A DNA stretch of 32,418 bases from Desulfuromonadaceae bacterium (lineage in GTDB: Bacteria > Desulfobacterota > Desulfuromonadia > Desulfuromonadales > UBA2294), in the NCBI GenBank assembly GCA_024636225.1, contig JAGXHN010000035.1:1-32418 (forward strand), given 5' to 3'. The notes under the pieces were generated by a model that had not been told where the DNA came from, did not search any database, and was given only the letters and a program-made list of their open reading frames with translations. The translations under genes and the position numbers were made by a program. Positions 1-9,024 of this stretch are shown piece by piece (the first letter of the stretch is position 1; the number at the start of each line of letters is the position of its first letter).

Positions 1-1560
1 AACTTCAGACAAGATCTGTTCCGTGGTTAGCGGATTCGCCAGGACCACACGCAAAACAGTGATCATCTTTACTCCTGTCGGCGGAATACGCAGTCGGGTT
101 CTGGATACAAAGGTTTTCCCCGCCTCACGTTGATTCTTTTGCAACAGCTGATTGATCTCATTGAGGAGCGTGTTAATTCGACAAAGCTGTTGTGCAGTCG
201 CCAGGTGGAGGAGATTTTGCACGGCTGCCGGACAATAGCGATAGGTGAGGATATTAAGCTCCGGCTCACTGGTCAGCTGAAAATCGGGATGCTGACGAAC
301 CATCTCTGCAAATTTTCGCGCCCGTTCGATCCCCATATCGATCAACAGCTCATACCCTTTGCGGCCGATAATCGACAGGCCTGCATGCACCAGCATCGAT
401 TGTCCCGACCGTGACCCTTCGAGGGTGTGACTGCCGAGATCTTTCGATCCATACCGTAATATGTAGGCGGCATGATGCTCGATCGCCGACAAAGCTGTCG
501 GATCCTTGAAGACAACCATCCCCGCCCCCATCGGTACATAGAGCTGTTTGTGGGCATCGATGGTGACCGAATCAGCCCGTTCAATCCCTTTGAGGAGATG
601 GCGATGACGGTCAGAAAAGAGTGTTGGGCCGCCCCAGGCGCCATCGACATGAAAATGAGCGCCGATCTCAGTGGCATAATCGGCCATCTCTTCCAACGGA
701 TCGACATTGCCGGTCTCAGTGGTGCCGGCAATACCGACCAACGCCAGAGGACGGATATTTTTATCATGCAGACAGCGGCACGCCTGGCGCAGATGTTCCA
801 TCTCGATCCGGTTGTTGGTATCGGTTTCAACCAACACCAGATTATCACGCCCAATCCCGAGGAGATCAGCCGCCTTGCCGAGAGAATAGTGACCGCGACT
901 GGAGACCAGAATAGCCAGACCGTCGCAATTAAGGTGCCGTAACGACCGGGCCAGCCCTTCTTTGGCAATCCCCTTGAAATCACCATCCGGAGCACAGAGA
1001 CGATTGCGGGCAACCCATAACGCCGTAACATTGGCGATGGTTCCGCCAGAGCAGAACGCACCGAGAGCATTGGAACTGTCGTGAACCCACTTTTGATAAA
1101 AAGAGTCCGTACCCTCATAGACGAGACGGTGCAACATGGCGAGAACCTGTCGCTCCATCGGTGTAAACGCTTTCGATGTTTCGACCTTGACCAGGTTTTG
1201 ATTAAGGGCCGTCATAATCCGGGAGAGCGGCAGCATGAAATACGGCAGCGCCGAGGTCATGTGGCCGATAAAACCGGGAGCTGCGGTGTGGACCGACTGA
1301 GCGACCAGTTTTTCCTTGACGAACTCCGTATATTCGGAGACGTAGGTCGGATCTTCGGGGATAGAGGTGCAGGAGAAATCGGCCTCAATCTCTTCGATAT
1401 TCCGTTCGATGGCGACGATATGCGTCTGCAAAAAACCGGTGACATCGCCGAATATCGCCTGATCAATAGCACCGAGGGTTGAATCCGGCGCTTCGGGAAC
1501 CGTGAAAATCCGGTAGAGGTTTTCCAGATTTGCGCGGGCTATCTCTCTGTTTTTAGGCAT
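1..1560 (-). CDS. panP: PLP-dependent aspartate 1-decarboxylase, PanP-like (3' end outside window)
   Basis: I translated this frame by hand. It stays open from an ATG at 1560 to the left edge (520 codons, no stop), so the protein is nearly complete but its C-terminus lies outside the window. It is a group II PLP decarboxylase: HVDGAWGG with D306 (cofactor-pyridine Asp) and DAHK with K338 (Schiff-base Lys) are both visible, plus a CSGGTIANVTALW cofactor loop. Groups known to carry this fold include glutamate, tyrosine and aspartate decarboxylases. The gene lies 49 bp downstream of panC in a panB-panC cluster, and no PanD of the pyruvoyl type is seen. That supports the PanP role: L-aspartate to beta-alanine, which PanC then joins to pantoate. 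A glutamate or aromatic amino acid decarboxylase cannot be excluded from sequence alone. Shine-Dalgarno is weak (GATGAGA just upstream). Confidence 0.85.
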   Translation of the reverse strand, partial: MPKNREIARANLENLYRIFTVPEAPDSTLGAIDQAIFGDVTGFLQTHIVAIERNIEEIEADFSCTSIPEDPTYVSEYTEFVKEKLVAQSVHTAAPGFIGHMTSALPYFMLPLSRIMTALNQNLVKVETSKAFTPMERQVLAMLHRLVYEGTDSFYQKWVHDSSNALGAFCSGGTIANVTALWVARNRLCAPDGDFKGIAKEGLARSLRHLNCDGLAILVSSRGHYSLGKAADLLGIGRDNLVLVETDTNNRIEMEHLRQACRCLHDKNIRPLALVGIAGTTETGNVDPLEEMADYATEIGAHFHVDGAWGGPTLFSDRHRHLLKGIERADSVTIDAHKQLYVPMGAGMVVFKDPTALSAIEHHAAYILRYGSKDLGSHTLEGSRSGQSMLVHAGLSIIGRKGYELLIDMGIERARKFAEMVRQHPDFQLTSEPELNILTYRYCPAAVQNLLHLATAQQLCRINTLLNEINQLLQKNQREAGKTFVSRTRLRIPPTGVKMITVLRVVLANPLTTEQILSEV

Positions 1561-1609
1561 TGTCTCATCGCAATCTGCAAGGGGGACAAAAGAAGCGGGC
1601 GCTCCTTGC

Positions 1610-2452
1610 TTAGAGCAGAAAACTGTTATCAATCAGGCGGGTTTTACCGATAAAAACAGCCAGTAACAGAACCGAATCGACATCGACCCGTTCCTGATCT
1701 TCAAGGGTGAACTGATGGCAGATCTGCAGATAGTCGATCTTCGCTTCCGACTCGGCTTCGATCTTCTGCCGCAAGGCGGCCATAATTGTAGTGCTATCGC
1801 ATTCCCCTGACCGCGCGAGTCTCTGCGCCGTCGTAATCGACTGAGAAAGAACGAGAGCCTGCCGACGCTGCTCTGTCGACAGATAGACATTGCGCGAGCT
1901 CATCGCCAGTCCGTCGGCCTCACGAATAATCGGCATGCCAGCAATCTCCACCGGCATATTGAGATCCGCGACCATCCTCCGGATTACGGCGAGTTGCTGA
2001 AAATCTTTCTGGCCAAACAGTGCAACCTGCGGTTGTACAACATTAAACAGTTTACAAACGACCGTCGTGACCCCGCGAAAATGTCCGGGGCGGCTCGCAC
2101 CGCACAGAAGATCGGTCAACCGTTCCACATCGACATAGGTGGCATACCCCTCAGGGTAGACCTGTTTCAGTAGCGGCGCCCAGACCAGATCAACCCCGGC
2201 GGATCGGGCCAGAGCGAGGTCGTTCTCCATATCTCTGGGATAACTGTCGAGATCTTCATTCGGACCAAACTGGGTCGGATTGACAAAAATAGAGAGGACC
2301 AGAACATCACCCCGCGCGCGCCCTTCGCGCAGCAAAGAGAGATGTCCGGCATGCAGATAGCCCATAGTCGGAACAAAACTGATCGTCTTTCCGGCAGCAC
2401 GCAAAGCCAATGTGCGTTGCTGCATGGCCGTCGTATCCTGGAGAATTTCCAT
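1610..2452 (-). CDS. panC: Pantothenate synthetase (pantoate--beta-alanine ligase)
   Basis: Cytosolic ATP-dependent ligase that joins pantoate to beta-alanine to give pantothenate, the last step of vitamin B5 synthesis. The 280-residue product is the usual family length. The N-terminal nucleotide-binding signature PTMGYLHAGH (residues 28-37, the HIGH-like motif) and LFGQKDFQQL near the middle, which binds ATP and pantoate, are both intact, as is the SSRN segment. I prefer the ATG at 2452 (MEILQDTTAM) over the GTG one codon upstream. The gene follows the panB stop almost directly, and the likely beta-alanine supplier (panP-like) follows it, so the three genes cover the branch to pantothenate except the ketopantoate reductase step, which is not in the window. 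Confidence 0.96.
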   Translation of the reverse strand: MEILQDTTAMQQRTLALRAAGKTISFVPTMGYLHAGHLSLLREGRARGDVLVLSIFVNPTQFGPNEDLDSYPRDMENDLALARSAGVDLVWAPLLKQVYPEGYATYVDVERLTDLLCGASRPGHFRGVTTVVCKLFNVVQPQVALFGQKDFQQLAVIRRMVADLNMPVEIAGMPIIREADGLAMSSRNVYLSTEQRRQALVLSQSITTAQRLARSGECDSTTIMAALRQKIEAESEAKIDYLQICHQFTLEDQERVDVDSVLLLAVFIGKTRLIDNSFLL

Positions 2453-2458
2453 CACTGA

Positions 2459-3265
2459 TTATTTGAAACTCTGTTCATCAGAGGGGAAGAGGCCCGACTT
2501 GACTTCACGAATATATTCACCGATACCGTCCTTGATGATACCGGAAACATCAGCATATTTTTTCACAAACTTGGGCGCGTATTTTTCACAGAGACCGAGA
2601 ATGTCGTGAATGACCAGCACCTGACCGTCACAATCGATCCCGGCACCGATGCCGATTGTCGGAATCGCGACCGATGCTGTCACCTGTGCAGCCAGATCCG
2701 CCGGAATCCCTTCAAGGACAATGGCAAAAGCTCCAGCTTCCTCAACGGCTCTGGCGTCAGCCAGCAGTTGGCAAGCCTGTGCCTCCTCCCGCCCCTGAAC
2801 CTTGTAGCCACCCATCCGATGAATCGACTGCGGAGTCAGACCGATATGCCCCATCACCGGGATGTCCATATCAACAATGGTCCTGATGGTCGTCGCAACA
2901 TTCATTCCCCCTTCGAGCTTGACCGCCTGTGCCCCCCCCTCCTTGATCAGGCGGCCGGCGTTGAGGCGGGCATCGCGTTGATCGATCTGATAAGAGAGAA
3001 ACGGCATATCGGCGACAATCAGGGCCTGCTCCGAACCGCGGACGACCGCCTTTGTGTGGTAGATCATTTCGTCCATGGTCACCGGCAGAGTGGTATCGTA
3101 ACCGGAAACGACCGAGCCGACTGAATCGCCAACCAGAATAATATCGATCCCTGCAGCATCGACCAGCCGGGCAAACGGATAATCGTAAGAGGTCAAAACA
3201 GTGATCTTCTCACCGGACTTTTTCAGCTGCAGAATATCGAGAACAGTTTTTCTTTTAATGGCCAT
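2459..3265 (-). CDS. panB: 3-methyl-2-oxobutanoate hydroxymethyltransferase
   Basis: Makes ketopantoate from 2-ketoisovalerate and 5,10-methylene-tetrahydrofolate, the committed step to pantothenate. At 268 residues it has standard length and a TIM-barrel PanB pattern: [17 protein letters not shown] at the start, the LVGDSVGSV loop (metal-binding Asp), [22 protein letters not shown] and the IGIGAG segment near the end. The start ATG has an AGAGAG purine stretch upstream. It is the first gene of panB-panC-panP; panC begins within a few bases of its stop, so translational coupling is likely. A promoter should lie in the 280-bp gap upstream. Confidence 0.97.
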   Translation of the reverse strand: MAIKRKTVLDILQLKKSGEKITVLTSYDYPFARLVDAAGIDIILVGDSVGSVVSGYDTTLPVTMDEMIYHTKAVVRGSEQALIVADMPFLSYQIDQRDARLNAGRLIKEGGAQAVKLEGGMNVATTIRTIVDMDIPVMGHIGLTPQSIHRMGGYKVQGREEAQACQLLADARAVEEAGAFAIVLEGIPADLAAQVTASVAIPTIGIGAGIDCDGQVLVIHDILGLCEKYAPKFVKKYADVSGIIKDGIGEYIREVKSGLFPSDEQSFK

Positions 3266-3545
3266 ATTCTCTCTCTTAAAGAGCGGTTATCCGTAACCCT
3301 TAACAATTCGAGTTAAACAAAAAAACCTCCCGGAACAGATCCAAAAGGCGTAGAGAATAGAAGAGTTTTACCAGTTCTATTCCTGGCTGCTATTGCCTTT
3401 CATCCCGGTCTTAAGGATCCGGTCGATATAAAGGGTACAACCCCGCTATTGCGCGGATCCGGCCAATCAGTGCCGGTCCATAAAACGGGAGTTTATAATG
3501 TGCTGTTTCTATAGCATAGAGGGGTCGACCTGTCCATGAATTTTG
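3266..3545. other. Intergenic region upstream of panB
   Basis: A 280-bp gap between the flavin reductase stop and the panB start. I see no gene in it. It holds an 8-bp inverted repeat GAATAGAA/TTCTATTC (3355-3382, 12-nt loop), two copies of GGATCCGG at about 3415 and 3455, and a small palindrome GGTTA-tccg-TAACC at 3285-3298 next to panB. Any of these could be an operator or a leader structure, but I could not pick a convincing sigma-70 promoter or a canonical terminator. Confidence 0.4.
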
Positions 3546-4127
3546 TCACCTCTCCGGTTCCAGAGCCAGCCCGTCCTTGTATGCTTGCCCCTTTTTCTCT
3601 CCGAGACTCCAGTATTCGCGGAGACCACCGAGATAGACCAGCGGATCGAAGATGGTCGCATCAAGTCCGCCGTCCTGTCGTTGTGCAGCCGCATCGATAT
3701 GCACCTCAAGAATTTCGGCGATAAGCAGCCGGTAATCACCGAGCGGAACCTCCAGGGTCAGGCGACATTCGAGATTGAGGGGGGATTCGTTCAGCAGCGG
3801 AGCGGAGACGATATCGGCTCTACTGGTCGTCAGCCCTGAGATCGCCAGCTTATCGACATCATACCCGGATCGTACACCGCAATAATCTGCCTCAACGGCC
3901 AGTGTCGCCGGAACCATGTTGACGACAAACTCGCCACTGTAGCGGATATTGTCATAACTCTTGCGATTGTGATGCAAAGAGATGCCGATCGACGGAGGAG
4001 TTTTGCTGACCAGACCGGCCCATGAGGCGGTCATAATATTCACTGCACCTGTTGCGTCAACAGAGCTGATCAGGGTGGTCGGCTGCGGAAAAAAAGTAAT
4101 ACAAGGGCCAAGACGAACTTTATTCAT
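3546..4127 (-). CDS. Flavin reductase-like (FMN-binding split barrel) protein
   Basis: A 193-residue protein of the flavin reductase-like/FMN-binding family. The N-terminal half has the typical pattern PQPTTLISSVDATGAVNIMTASW, followed by PSIGISLHHNRKSYDNI and FVVNMV, which in this family form the FMN-binding split barrel. Members reduce or carry flavins with NAD(P)H, or act as flavoredoxin-like electron carriers in sulfate- and metal-reducing anaerobes; the exact partner cannot be read from sequence. An AAAGGTA ribosome site precedes the ATG. It begins 30 bp after the glutamate dehydrogenase stop on the same strand, so the two may be co-transcribed. Confidence 0.88.
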   Translation of the reverse strand: MNKVRLGPCITFFPQPTTLISSVDATGAVNIMTASWAGLVSKTPPSIGISLHHNRKSYDNIRYSGEFVVNMVPATLAVEADYCGVRSGYDVDKLAISGLTTSRADIVSAPLLNESPLNLECRLTLEVPLGDYRLLIAEILEVHIDAAAQRQDGGLDATIFDPLVYLGGLREYWSLGEKKGQAYKDGLALEPER

Positions 4128-4157
4128 AAACAGTACCTTTATCCGATATCGAAAATA

Positions 4158-7100
4158 TTAATCGTTCTTTTCCAGAATCGATTCGAGCAGTTCGGCCAGA
4201 ACGGTATAAGGATTCAGGTTAATCGGTGTTTCGTGACTCAACTCGTCGTGCAGACTTTGCCATTTCTTAAATTCTGCGCGCCGGGCGGAGAAATAGATCT
4301 CAGGATTACAGTCTGACTCGACGCAGACGTACTGAACGAGCGTGAGAAACATTTTCTGAAAACGAGTCACCAATGTCTGTTGGGCCAGTCGATCCCAATG
4401 ATCGCGCGTCGTCATTGACATCAGACCGGACATGACCGTATTCAAACCGATGATTTTCCGGACTTCGCGATAAGTGCGACTGATAGAAAAGACATCCTGA
4501 GCGTGCTTTTCCATCAGATAGCAGATCGGCAGATAATCATGCAGATAGTCGAGAATCGAAAAGAGCCGCGCTTCATCATTCGGCAGACCCGCGGCAATCA
4601 GTCGCTCTTTCTCCTCTGTGCAGAGCTGCCACTCCCGGGGATCGACAACGCCTGACAACGCAGAAAAATACTGCTGCAGAGCGACCCTCTGCTGTTGAAT
4701 GGCGGTATCGTTCAACAGATGCTGACGCCCTTCACTCAGACTCCCTACAACCAGCACTGCAAGAATCTGCTCCAGCTGGAGCAGCAGACGATACTGCTGA
4801 TCCGCTGGCATTCTATTATCCAGAGCAGTAATAACCGAGCGCAGACGGCCAGCATCGAGCGCTGCATCAAATATCAGATAGGTGCGAACGACATCAGACG
4901 GGATCGCGCCGGTCTTTTCAACCGCCGACACGACAAATGTACTCCCGGTCTGGTCGGTAACGATATTATTCATCTCGGTCGCGATGATTTCACGCGCCAG
5001 CGGGTGGGATTGCAGTTGACCGGAAAATTGTTCACGAATCTTTTCGGGAAAATAATTGTGTAAAAAAGTAACGGCTCCGGGCTCGTCCGGGAGTTGACTG
5101 TTCAGCATCGCCTGATAAAGGTGCATCTTGCTGTAGGCGAGCAGAATGGCGAGTTCCGGATGGACCAGAGACGCTGGCGTGCGACTATGCACTTCGCGAC
5201 TCGACGGAATAAATTCGCCACGGCGATCCAGCAGACCGGCACGAACCAGCCGTTCAGAGAGGAACAAAAAGGGAGAAACATCGTCCTGACAACGCAAGGT
5301 ATCAAGCGCCAGACAAAGAGTTTGCGTCCGGTTGTTTTCCAGTACGGCGTGACAGACGTCGTCCGTGACATTCAATAAGAGACGATCACGCTCATCGGTC
5401 GATGCGACAACTCCAGCTTCCATCAAAAGTCGCATCAATATTTTAAGATTGACTTCATGGTCAGAACAGTCGACTCCGCCAGAATTATCGATAGCATCCG
5501 TATTGATCCGTCCTTTTGCCAGTGCATACTCGATCCGGCCTAACTGGGTCAGACCGAGATTCCCCCCTTCACCGATCACCCTGGCGCGGATCTCTGTTGC
5601 ATCGAGCCGCAATGGATCATTGGTACGATCGCCAACACTTTCATTCGTTTCCGTAGATGCTTTGATATAAGTGCCGATGCCGCCATTCCAGAGCAGATCG
5701 ACTTCAGCCGCCAGAAGCAGGCGAATCAGACTGTTTGCATCGAGAGATTTATGGCGAACACCGAGCCATTCGCGTACCGGTTCCGACAGCGGAATCTCTT
5801 TATCGGTACGAGACCAGACCCCACCCCCTTCGGATATCAGACTGCAGTCGTAATCGCCCCATGAAGATCGCGGTAGCGCAAACAACCGCTTGCGTTCCTG
5901 AAATGAGGCCAGTGCATCAGGAGCAGGATCGATGAAGATATGCCGATGATCAAACGCGGCACGCAACCGGATCTGATCAGAGAGGAGCATCCCGTTACCA
6001 AAGACGTCACCGCTCATATCGCCGATCCCGACGACGGTAAATGACTGTGTCTGAATATCGATCCCCATCTCCCTGAAATGACGCTGTACGGAAATCCAGG
6101 CACCCCGGGCTGTAATGCCGAGACGTTTGTGGTCATACCCCTGCGATCCGCCACTGGCAAAAGCATCTCCGAGCCAGAAGTTGTATTCAGCCGAAACGGC
6201 GTTAGCCGTATCCGGCAGATGCGCCGTCCCTTTGTCGGCAGCAACAACCAGATACGGGTCACTATCGTCATAAGTGATCAGACCGGGGGCAGGAACAATC
6301 TCCCCGCCGATCCGGTTATCGGTCAGATCGAGCAGACCACGCATCAAAACCTGATAAGCGGCTTTCGACAAAACAGCCCCCTCTTCGCGGCTCGTATAAG
6401 GGGTCTTGACGACAAATCCGCCCTTTGAGCCGACCGGGACAATCAAGGCATTTTTAGTCATCTGCGTCTTGATCAGACCGAGAATTTCGGTCCGGTAATC
6501 ATCCGGTCGATCCGACCAGCGAATACCGCCACGCGCAACCAGACCACCGCGCAGATGAATCCCCTCCATCATAGCGGAATGTACAGCAACTTCGTAAAGT
6601 GGCCGGGGTGCAGGCATATCGATAATCCCCAGAGCGCTGATTTTGAATGAGAAAAAATAATCGTCTGAAAATTGCCGCTGAAAAAAATTGGTCCGCACAG
6701 TAGAATCGATCAGATTAAAAAATGTACGCAGAATTTTATCTTCATTAATATCGCTGACCGATTCGAGCAGTTCGGCCAGTTCCAGACGAATCGGCATCAT
6801 TCCATGCTCTTCGCGATCCAGAATATCCGCCCATTTCGGATTCGGAGCGAAACGCGCCTCAAAATAGCGATAAAGGAGCAACGTGACACGAGGATTATTA
6901 ATCAGGGAAAAAGCGACTCGTCTTTTGGTAAAGGGGCAACCGATCTGAAAGTAGTAGTTGCGGTACCCGCGAAAGATATCGATCTGTTTCCAGGTCAGAC
7001 CGGTCAACACCATAAGCCGGTTCAGATAGTCATTGTCCACCTTGCGACGCCGCAACGTCTGCAGTGTTTCGAGAAGATTTTCACGGATTGAAGAAAGTTT

Positions 7101-8930
7101 GAGGGCATGAGCATCACGGTTCAGTACCGAAAAGGATTTAATATAAACAACACCTGATGCCGTCAAAATCTCAAAATCGATCTCCTCAATAACCGAAAGA
7201 TTGAGATTTTCCAGAAACGGCATCAGATCGTTGAGATAACTCTCCCTGACACTGTAGAACTGCAGACGGAAAAAATCGACCTTGCCGGTAAACGGACCCC
7301 AAAGATCGACCCGTTCCTCACCATTAATGAGCACCTCTTCAAGGTTCTGAATATCTCTGACAGCAAACCGCGGATGGATCAGACTTTGATAATCCTGGCT
7401 GAAGGCGTCATGATATTTCTTCAGGAGCTCTGCGCCCTCCTGCTCCCCGTAACTGCGATCCATCAGTTTATGGAGTTTTTCATCCCACGGTTCGGCAATA
7501 TGCGTCAGGCTCCGCTCAATCCGATCGATGTTGATCAAAACCTCTTCGCTCTTCGGGAAGAGGTTAATATGCAGGGTGAGGTAATCGTTAGACAAAGGGA
7601 TGACGCGGGTGGTCAGATCACTGACGAGAAAATACCGGCAGAAGAAAAATTCGATCCGCTGCAGAATCTGATCGGTGAAAAACCGCTTTGGCATAATGAT
7701 AACCAGGGTCAAGCCCCGTATTGCCAGACCAAAGGCGGGAATGACCCGCACTGTCCCATGGCGCTGCATCAGAGCAAAAGTACGCACCGTATGAACCAGC
7801 GTCTCCTGATCCATAAAAAAGAGATCAATTTTTGGATAAGCGTTGAGAATAGAGAGTACTTTTCGATAATCGTACGAATCGACGGGAATACGCAGTCTTT
7901 CGAGAGCCAGCTCAAATTTATGGCGCAGAGCCAAAACGTTAAACGAAGCTTCAAGCAAGGCCTGTTCGGTCTGCAGGCCGATAAAACCGTGCTCGATCAA
8001 ACTCCCGTCAGTGAGCGTTTCTCGAATACCGAGATAGATCAGACGTTCCTCACGCAGAATCGGGCTTTTTTTATCGAGAATTTCAATCCCTATGGGATCA
8101 GTCCGGTCGAGAATCGCACTGAGAAAAGGATTTTCTTCAAGATCATGCGTCGAAGAGATCTGGTCCGGGAAAAGATCGAGCAACCCCCCGGATTGCTCCT
8201 GTAAAAAAGTCACCTGGCGCGGCTTACCAACAGAGGCCGGGTCGATTTTGACGGTCCGGCAGGCAAAAAAATTGATATTACCGTTTTGTAACCAGGAAAA
8301 GAAATCGCGATATGATGCGCAGACATTCAAGGCGACAACGGCATCGATACGCGCAGCAATCAATTTTTGCGCTGCCGCAACCTTGAGCACCTTCTCAATC
8401 ACCCCCCTGACCTTCTCTTTGACCTCCTCACACTCAGCGACCGCACGCCCTTCCAGCTCAATCACAATGAAAGATTCAGCCGGGCTGTTCTCTGTCGCAT
8501 CGTTAATCGAAACAATCTCCCCCTTCTTCCGTTCAAAATGGAGGATCGGATGCGTTACAACCCGGAAATGGACATGGAGTCGATTCAAGCAGAGCTGGAT
8601 CGAATGAATCAGAAAAGGGGCATCCACCGAGTTTGATAAAAGAAAAACACCGCCCGATTCCTCTACCTTCAGGCAATGGACGGCGACATCCGTGCACCGC
8701 GATGCGATAAATTTATAAAATTGCTGTGTCAGGGAAGCAATCTGTTGCGGGGTCTGTTGTGTCAGGTAGTGACTCGGAGTCGCTTCGGCCAGAAGATCGA
8801 CAAAACGAACCAGAAGGTCGTGCGGCTCTTTATCGCCCGCTTGTTTCAAAAATGCGATGGTCTGGTCAACTTTTTCAGCAAAATCGTCCCGAACAGACAT
8901 ACGATCGTGCGATATGACAACAACCTTCAT
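4158..8930 (-). CDS. Large NAD-specific glutamate dehydrogenase (about 180 kDa class)
   Basis: A 1590-residue enzyme of the large bacterial NAD-GDH class (family including the Streptomyces and Pseudomonas 180-kDa enzymes), which deaminates glutamate to 2-oxoglutarate and is usually catabolic. The long N-terminal part (about 1-700) carries the regulatory regions of the family. The catalytic domain begins with GGLVARGGIRWSDRPDDYRTE (near residue 795-815), then LIKTQMTKNALIVPVGSKGGF (near 820-838), which holds the glutamate-binding and catalytic Lys residues. VVGIGDMSGDVFGNGML follows, the Rossmann-type NAD-binding start. GAGG six bases before the ATG supports the start. Length matches intact family members; I see no frameshift. 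Confidence 0.96.
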   Translation of the reverse strand: MKVVVISHDRMSVRDDFAEKVDQTIAFLKQAGDKEPHDLLVRFVDLLAEATPSHYLTQQTPQQIASLTQQFYKFIASRCTDVAVHCLKVEESGGVFLLSNSVDAPFLIHSIQLCLNRLHVHFRVVTHPILHFERKKGEIVSINDATENSPAESFIVIELEGRAVAECEEVKEKVRGVIEKVLKVAAAQKLIAARIDAVVALNVCASYRDFFSWLQNGNINFFACRTVKIDPASVGKPRQVTFLQEQSGGLLDLFPDQISSTHDLEENPFLSAILDRTDPIGIEILDKKSPILREERLIYLGIRETLTDGSLIEHGFIGLQTEQALLEASFNVLALRHKFELALERLRIPVDSYDYRKVLSILNAYPKIDLFFMDQETLVHTVRTFALMQRHGTVRVIPAFGLAIRGLTLVIIMPKRFFTDQILQRIEFFFCRYFLVSDLTTRVIPLSNDYLTLHINLFPKSEEVLINIDRIERSLTHIAEPWDEKLHKLMDRSYGEQEGAELLKKYHDAFSQDYQSLIHPRFAVRDIQNLEEVLINGEERVDLWGPFTGKVDFFRLQFYSVRESYLNDLMPFLENLNLSVIEEIDFEILTASGVVYIKSFSVLNRDAHALKLSSIRENLLETLQTLRRRKVDNDYLNRLMVLTGLTWKQIDIFRGYRNYYFQIGCPFTKRRVAFSLINNPRVTLLLYRYFEARFAPNPKWADILDREEHGMMPIRLELAELLESVSDINEDKILRTFFNLIDSTVRTNFFQRQFSDDYFFSFKISALGIIDMPAPRPLYEVAVHSAMMEGIHLRGGLVARGGIRWSDRPDDYRTEILGLIKTQMTKNALIVPVGSKGGFVVKTPYTSREEGAVLSKAAYQVLMRGLLDLTDNRIGGEIVPAPGLITYDDSDPYLVVAADKGTAHLPDTANAVSAEYNFWLGDAFASGGSQGYDHKRLGITARGAWISVQRHFREMGIDIQTQSFTVVGIGDMSGDVFGNGMLLSDQIRLRAAFDHRHIFIDPAPDALASFQERKRLFALPRSSWGDYDCSLISEGGGVWSRTDKEIPLSEPVREWLGVRHKSLDANSLIRLLLAAEVDLLWNGGIGTYIKASTETNESVGDRTNDPLRLDATEIRARVIGEGGNLGLTQLGRIEYALAKGRINTDAIDNSGGVDCSDHEVNLKILMRLLMEAGVVASTDERDRLLLNVTDDVCHAVLENNRTQTLCLALDTLRCQDDVSPFLFLSERLVRAGLLDRRGEFIPSSREVHSRTPASLVHPELAILLAYSKMHLYQAMLNSQLPDEPGAVTFLHNYFPEKIREQFSGQLQSHPLAREIIATEMNNIVTDQTGSTFVVSAVEKTGAIPSDVVRTYLIFDAALDAGRLRSVITALDNRMPADQQYRLLLQLEQILAVLVVGSLSEGRQHLLNDTAIQQQRVALQQYFSALSGVVDPREWQLCTEEKERLIAAGLPNDEARLFSILDYLHDYLPICYLMEKHAQDVFSISRTYREVRKIIGLNTVMSGLMSMTTRDHWDRLAQQTLVTRFQKMFLTLVQYVCVESDCNPEIYFSARRAEFKKWQSLHDELSHETPINLNPYTVLAELLESILEKND

Positions 8931-8980
8931 AACCAGCCTCCATACAAGACTTGCTTTAAGTTTTCAATCTATTATCCCGC

Positions 8981-9012
8981 AAAAAAAACAGAACCGGCCA
9001 ACCTCACCGGAT
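8981..9012 (-). terminator. Possible rho-independent terminator after the prolyl isomerase gene
   Basis: On the minus strand a short CCGG...CCGG stem-loop is followed closely by a run of eight T (8981-8988 on the plus strand as A8). The stem is only about four G-C pairs plus flanking A-T, so it is a weak candidate. It lies in the 94-bp gap between the prolyl isomerase stop and the glutamate dehydrogenase start, where a transcript end would be expected. Confidence 0.4.
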
Positions 9013-9024
9013 TTGTTACGACTG

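Noticed and set aside
342..1118. A 258-residue minus-strand frame inside the decarboxylase gene
   Set aside because: Its product is rich in Arg, Trp and Ser with no family pattern. The adjacent frame encodes a clear PLP decarboxylase with all key motifs over the same bases.
3285..3298. GGTTA-TCCG-TAACC as the panB operator
   Set aside because: A 5-bp stem this short is expected by chance. It is mentioned in the intergenic entry but not claimed as a site.
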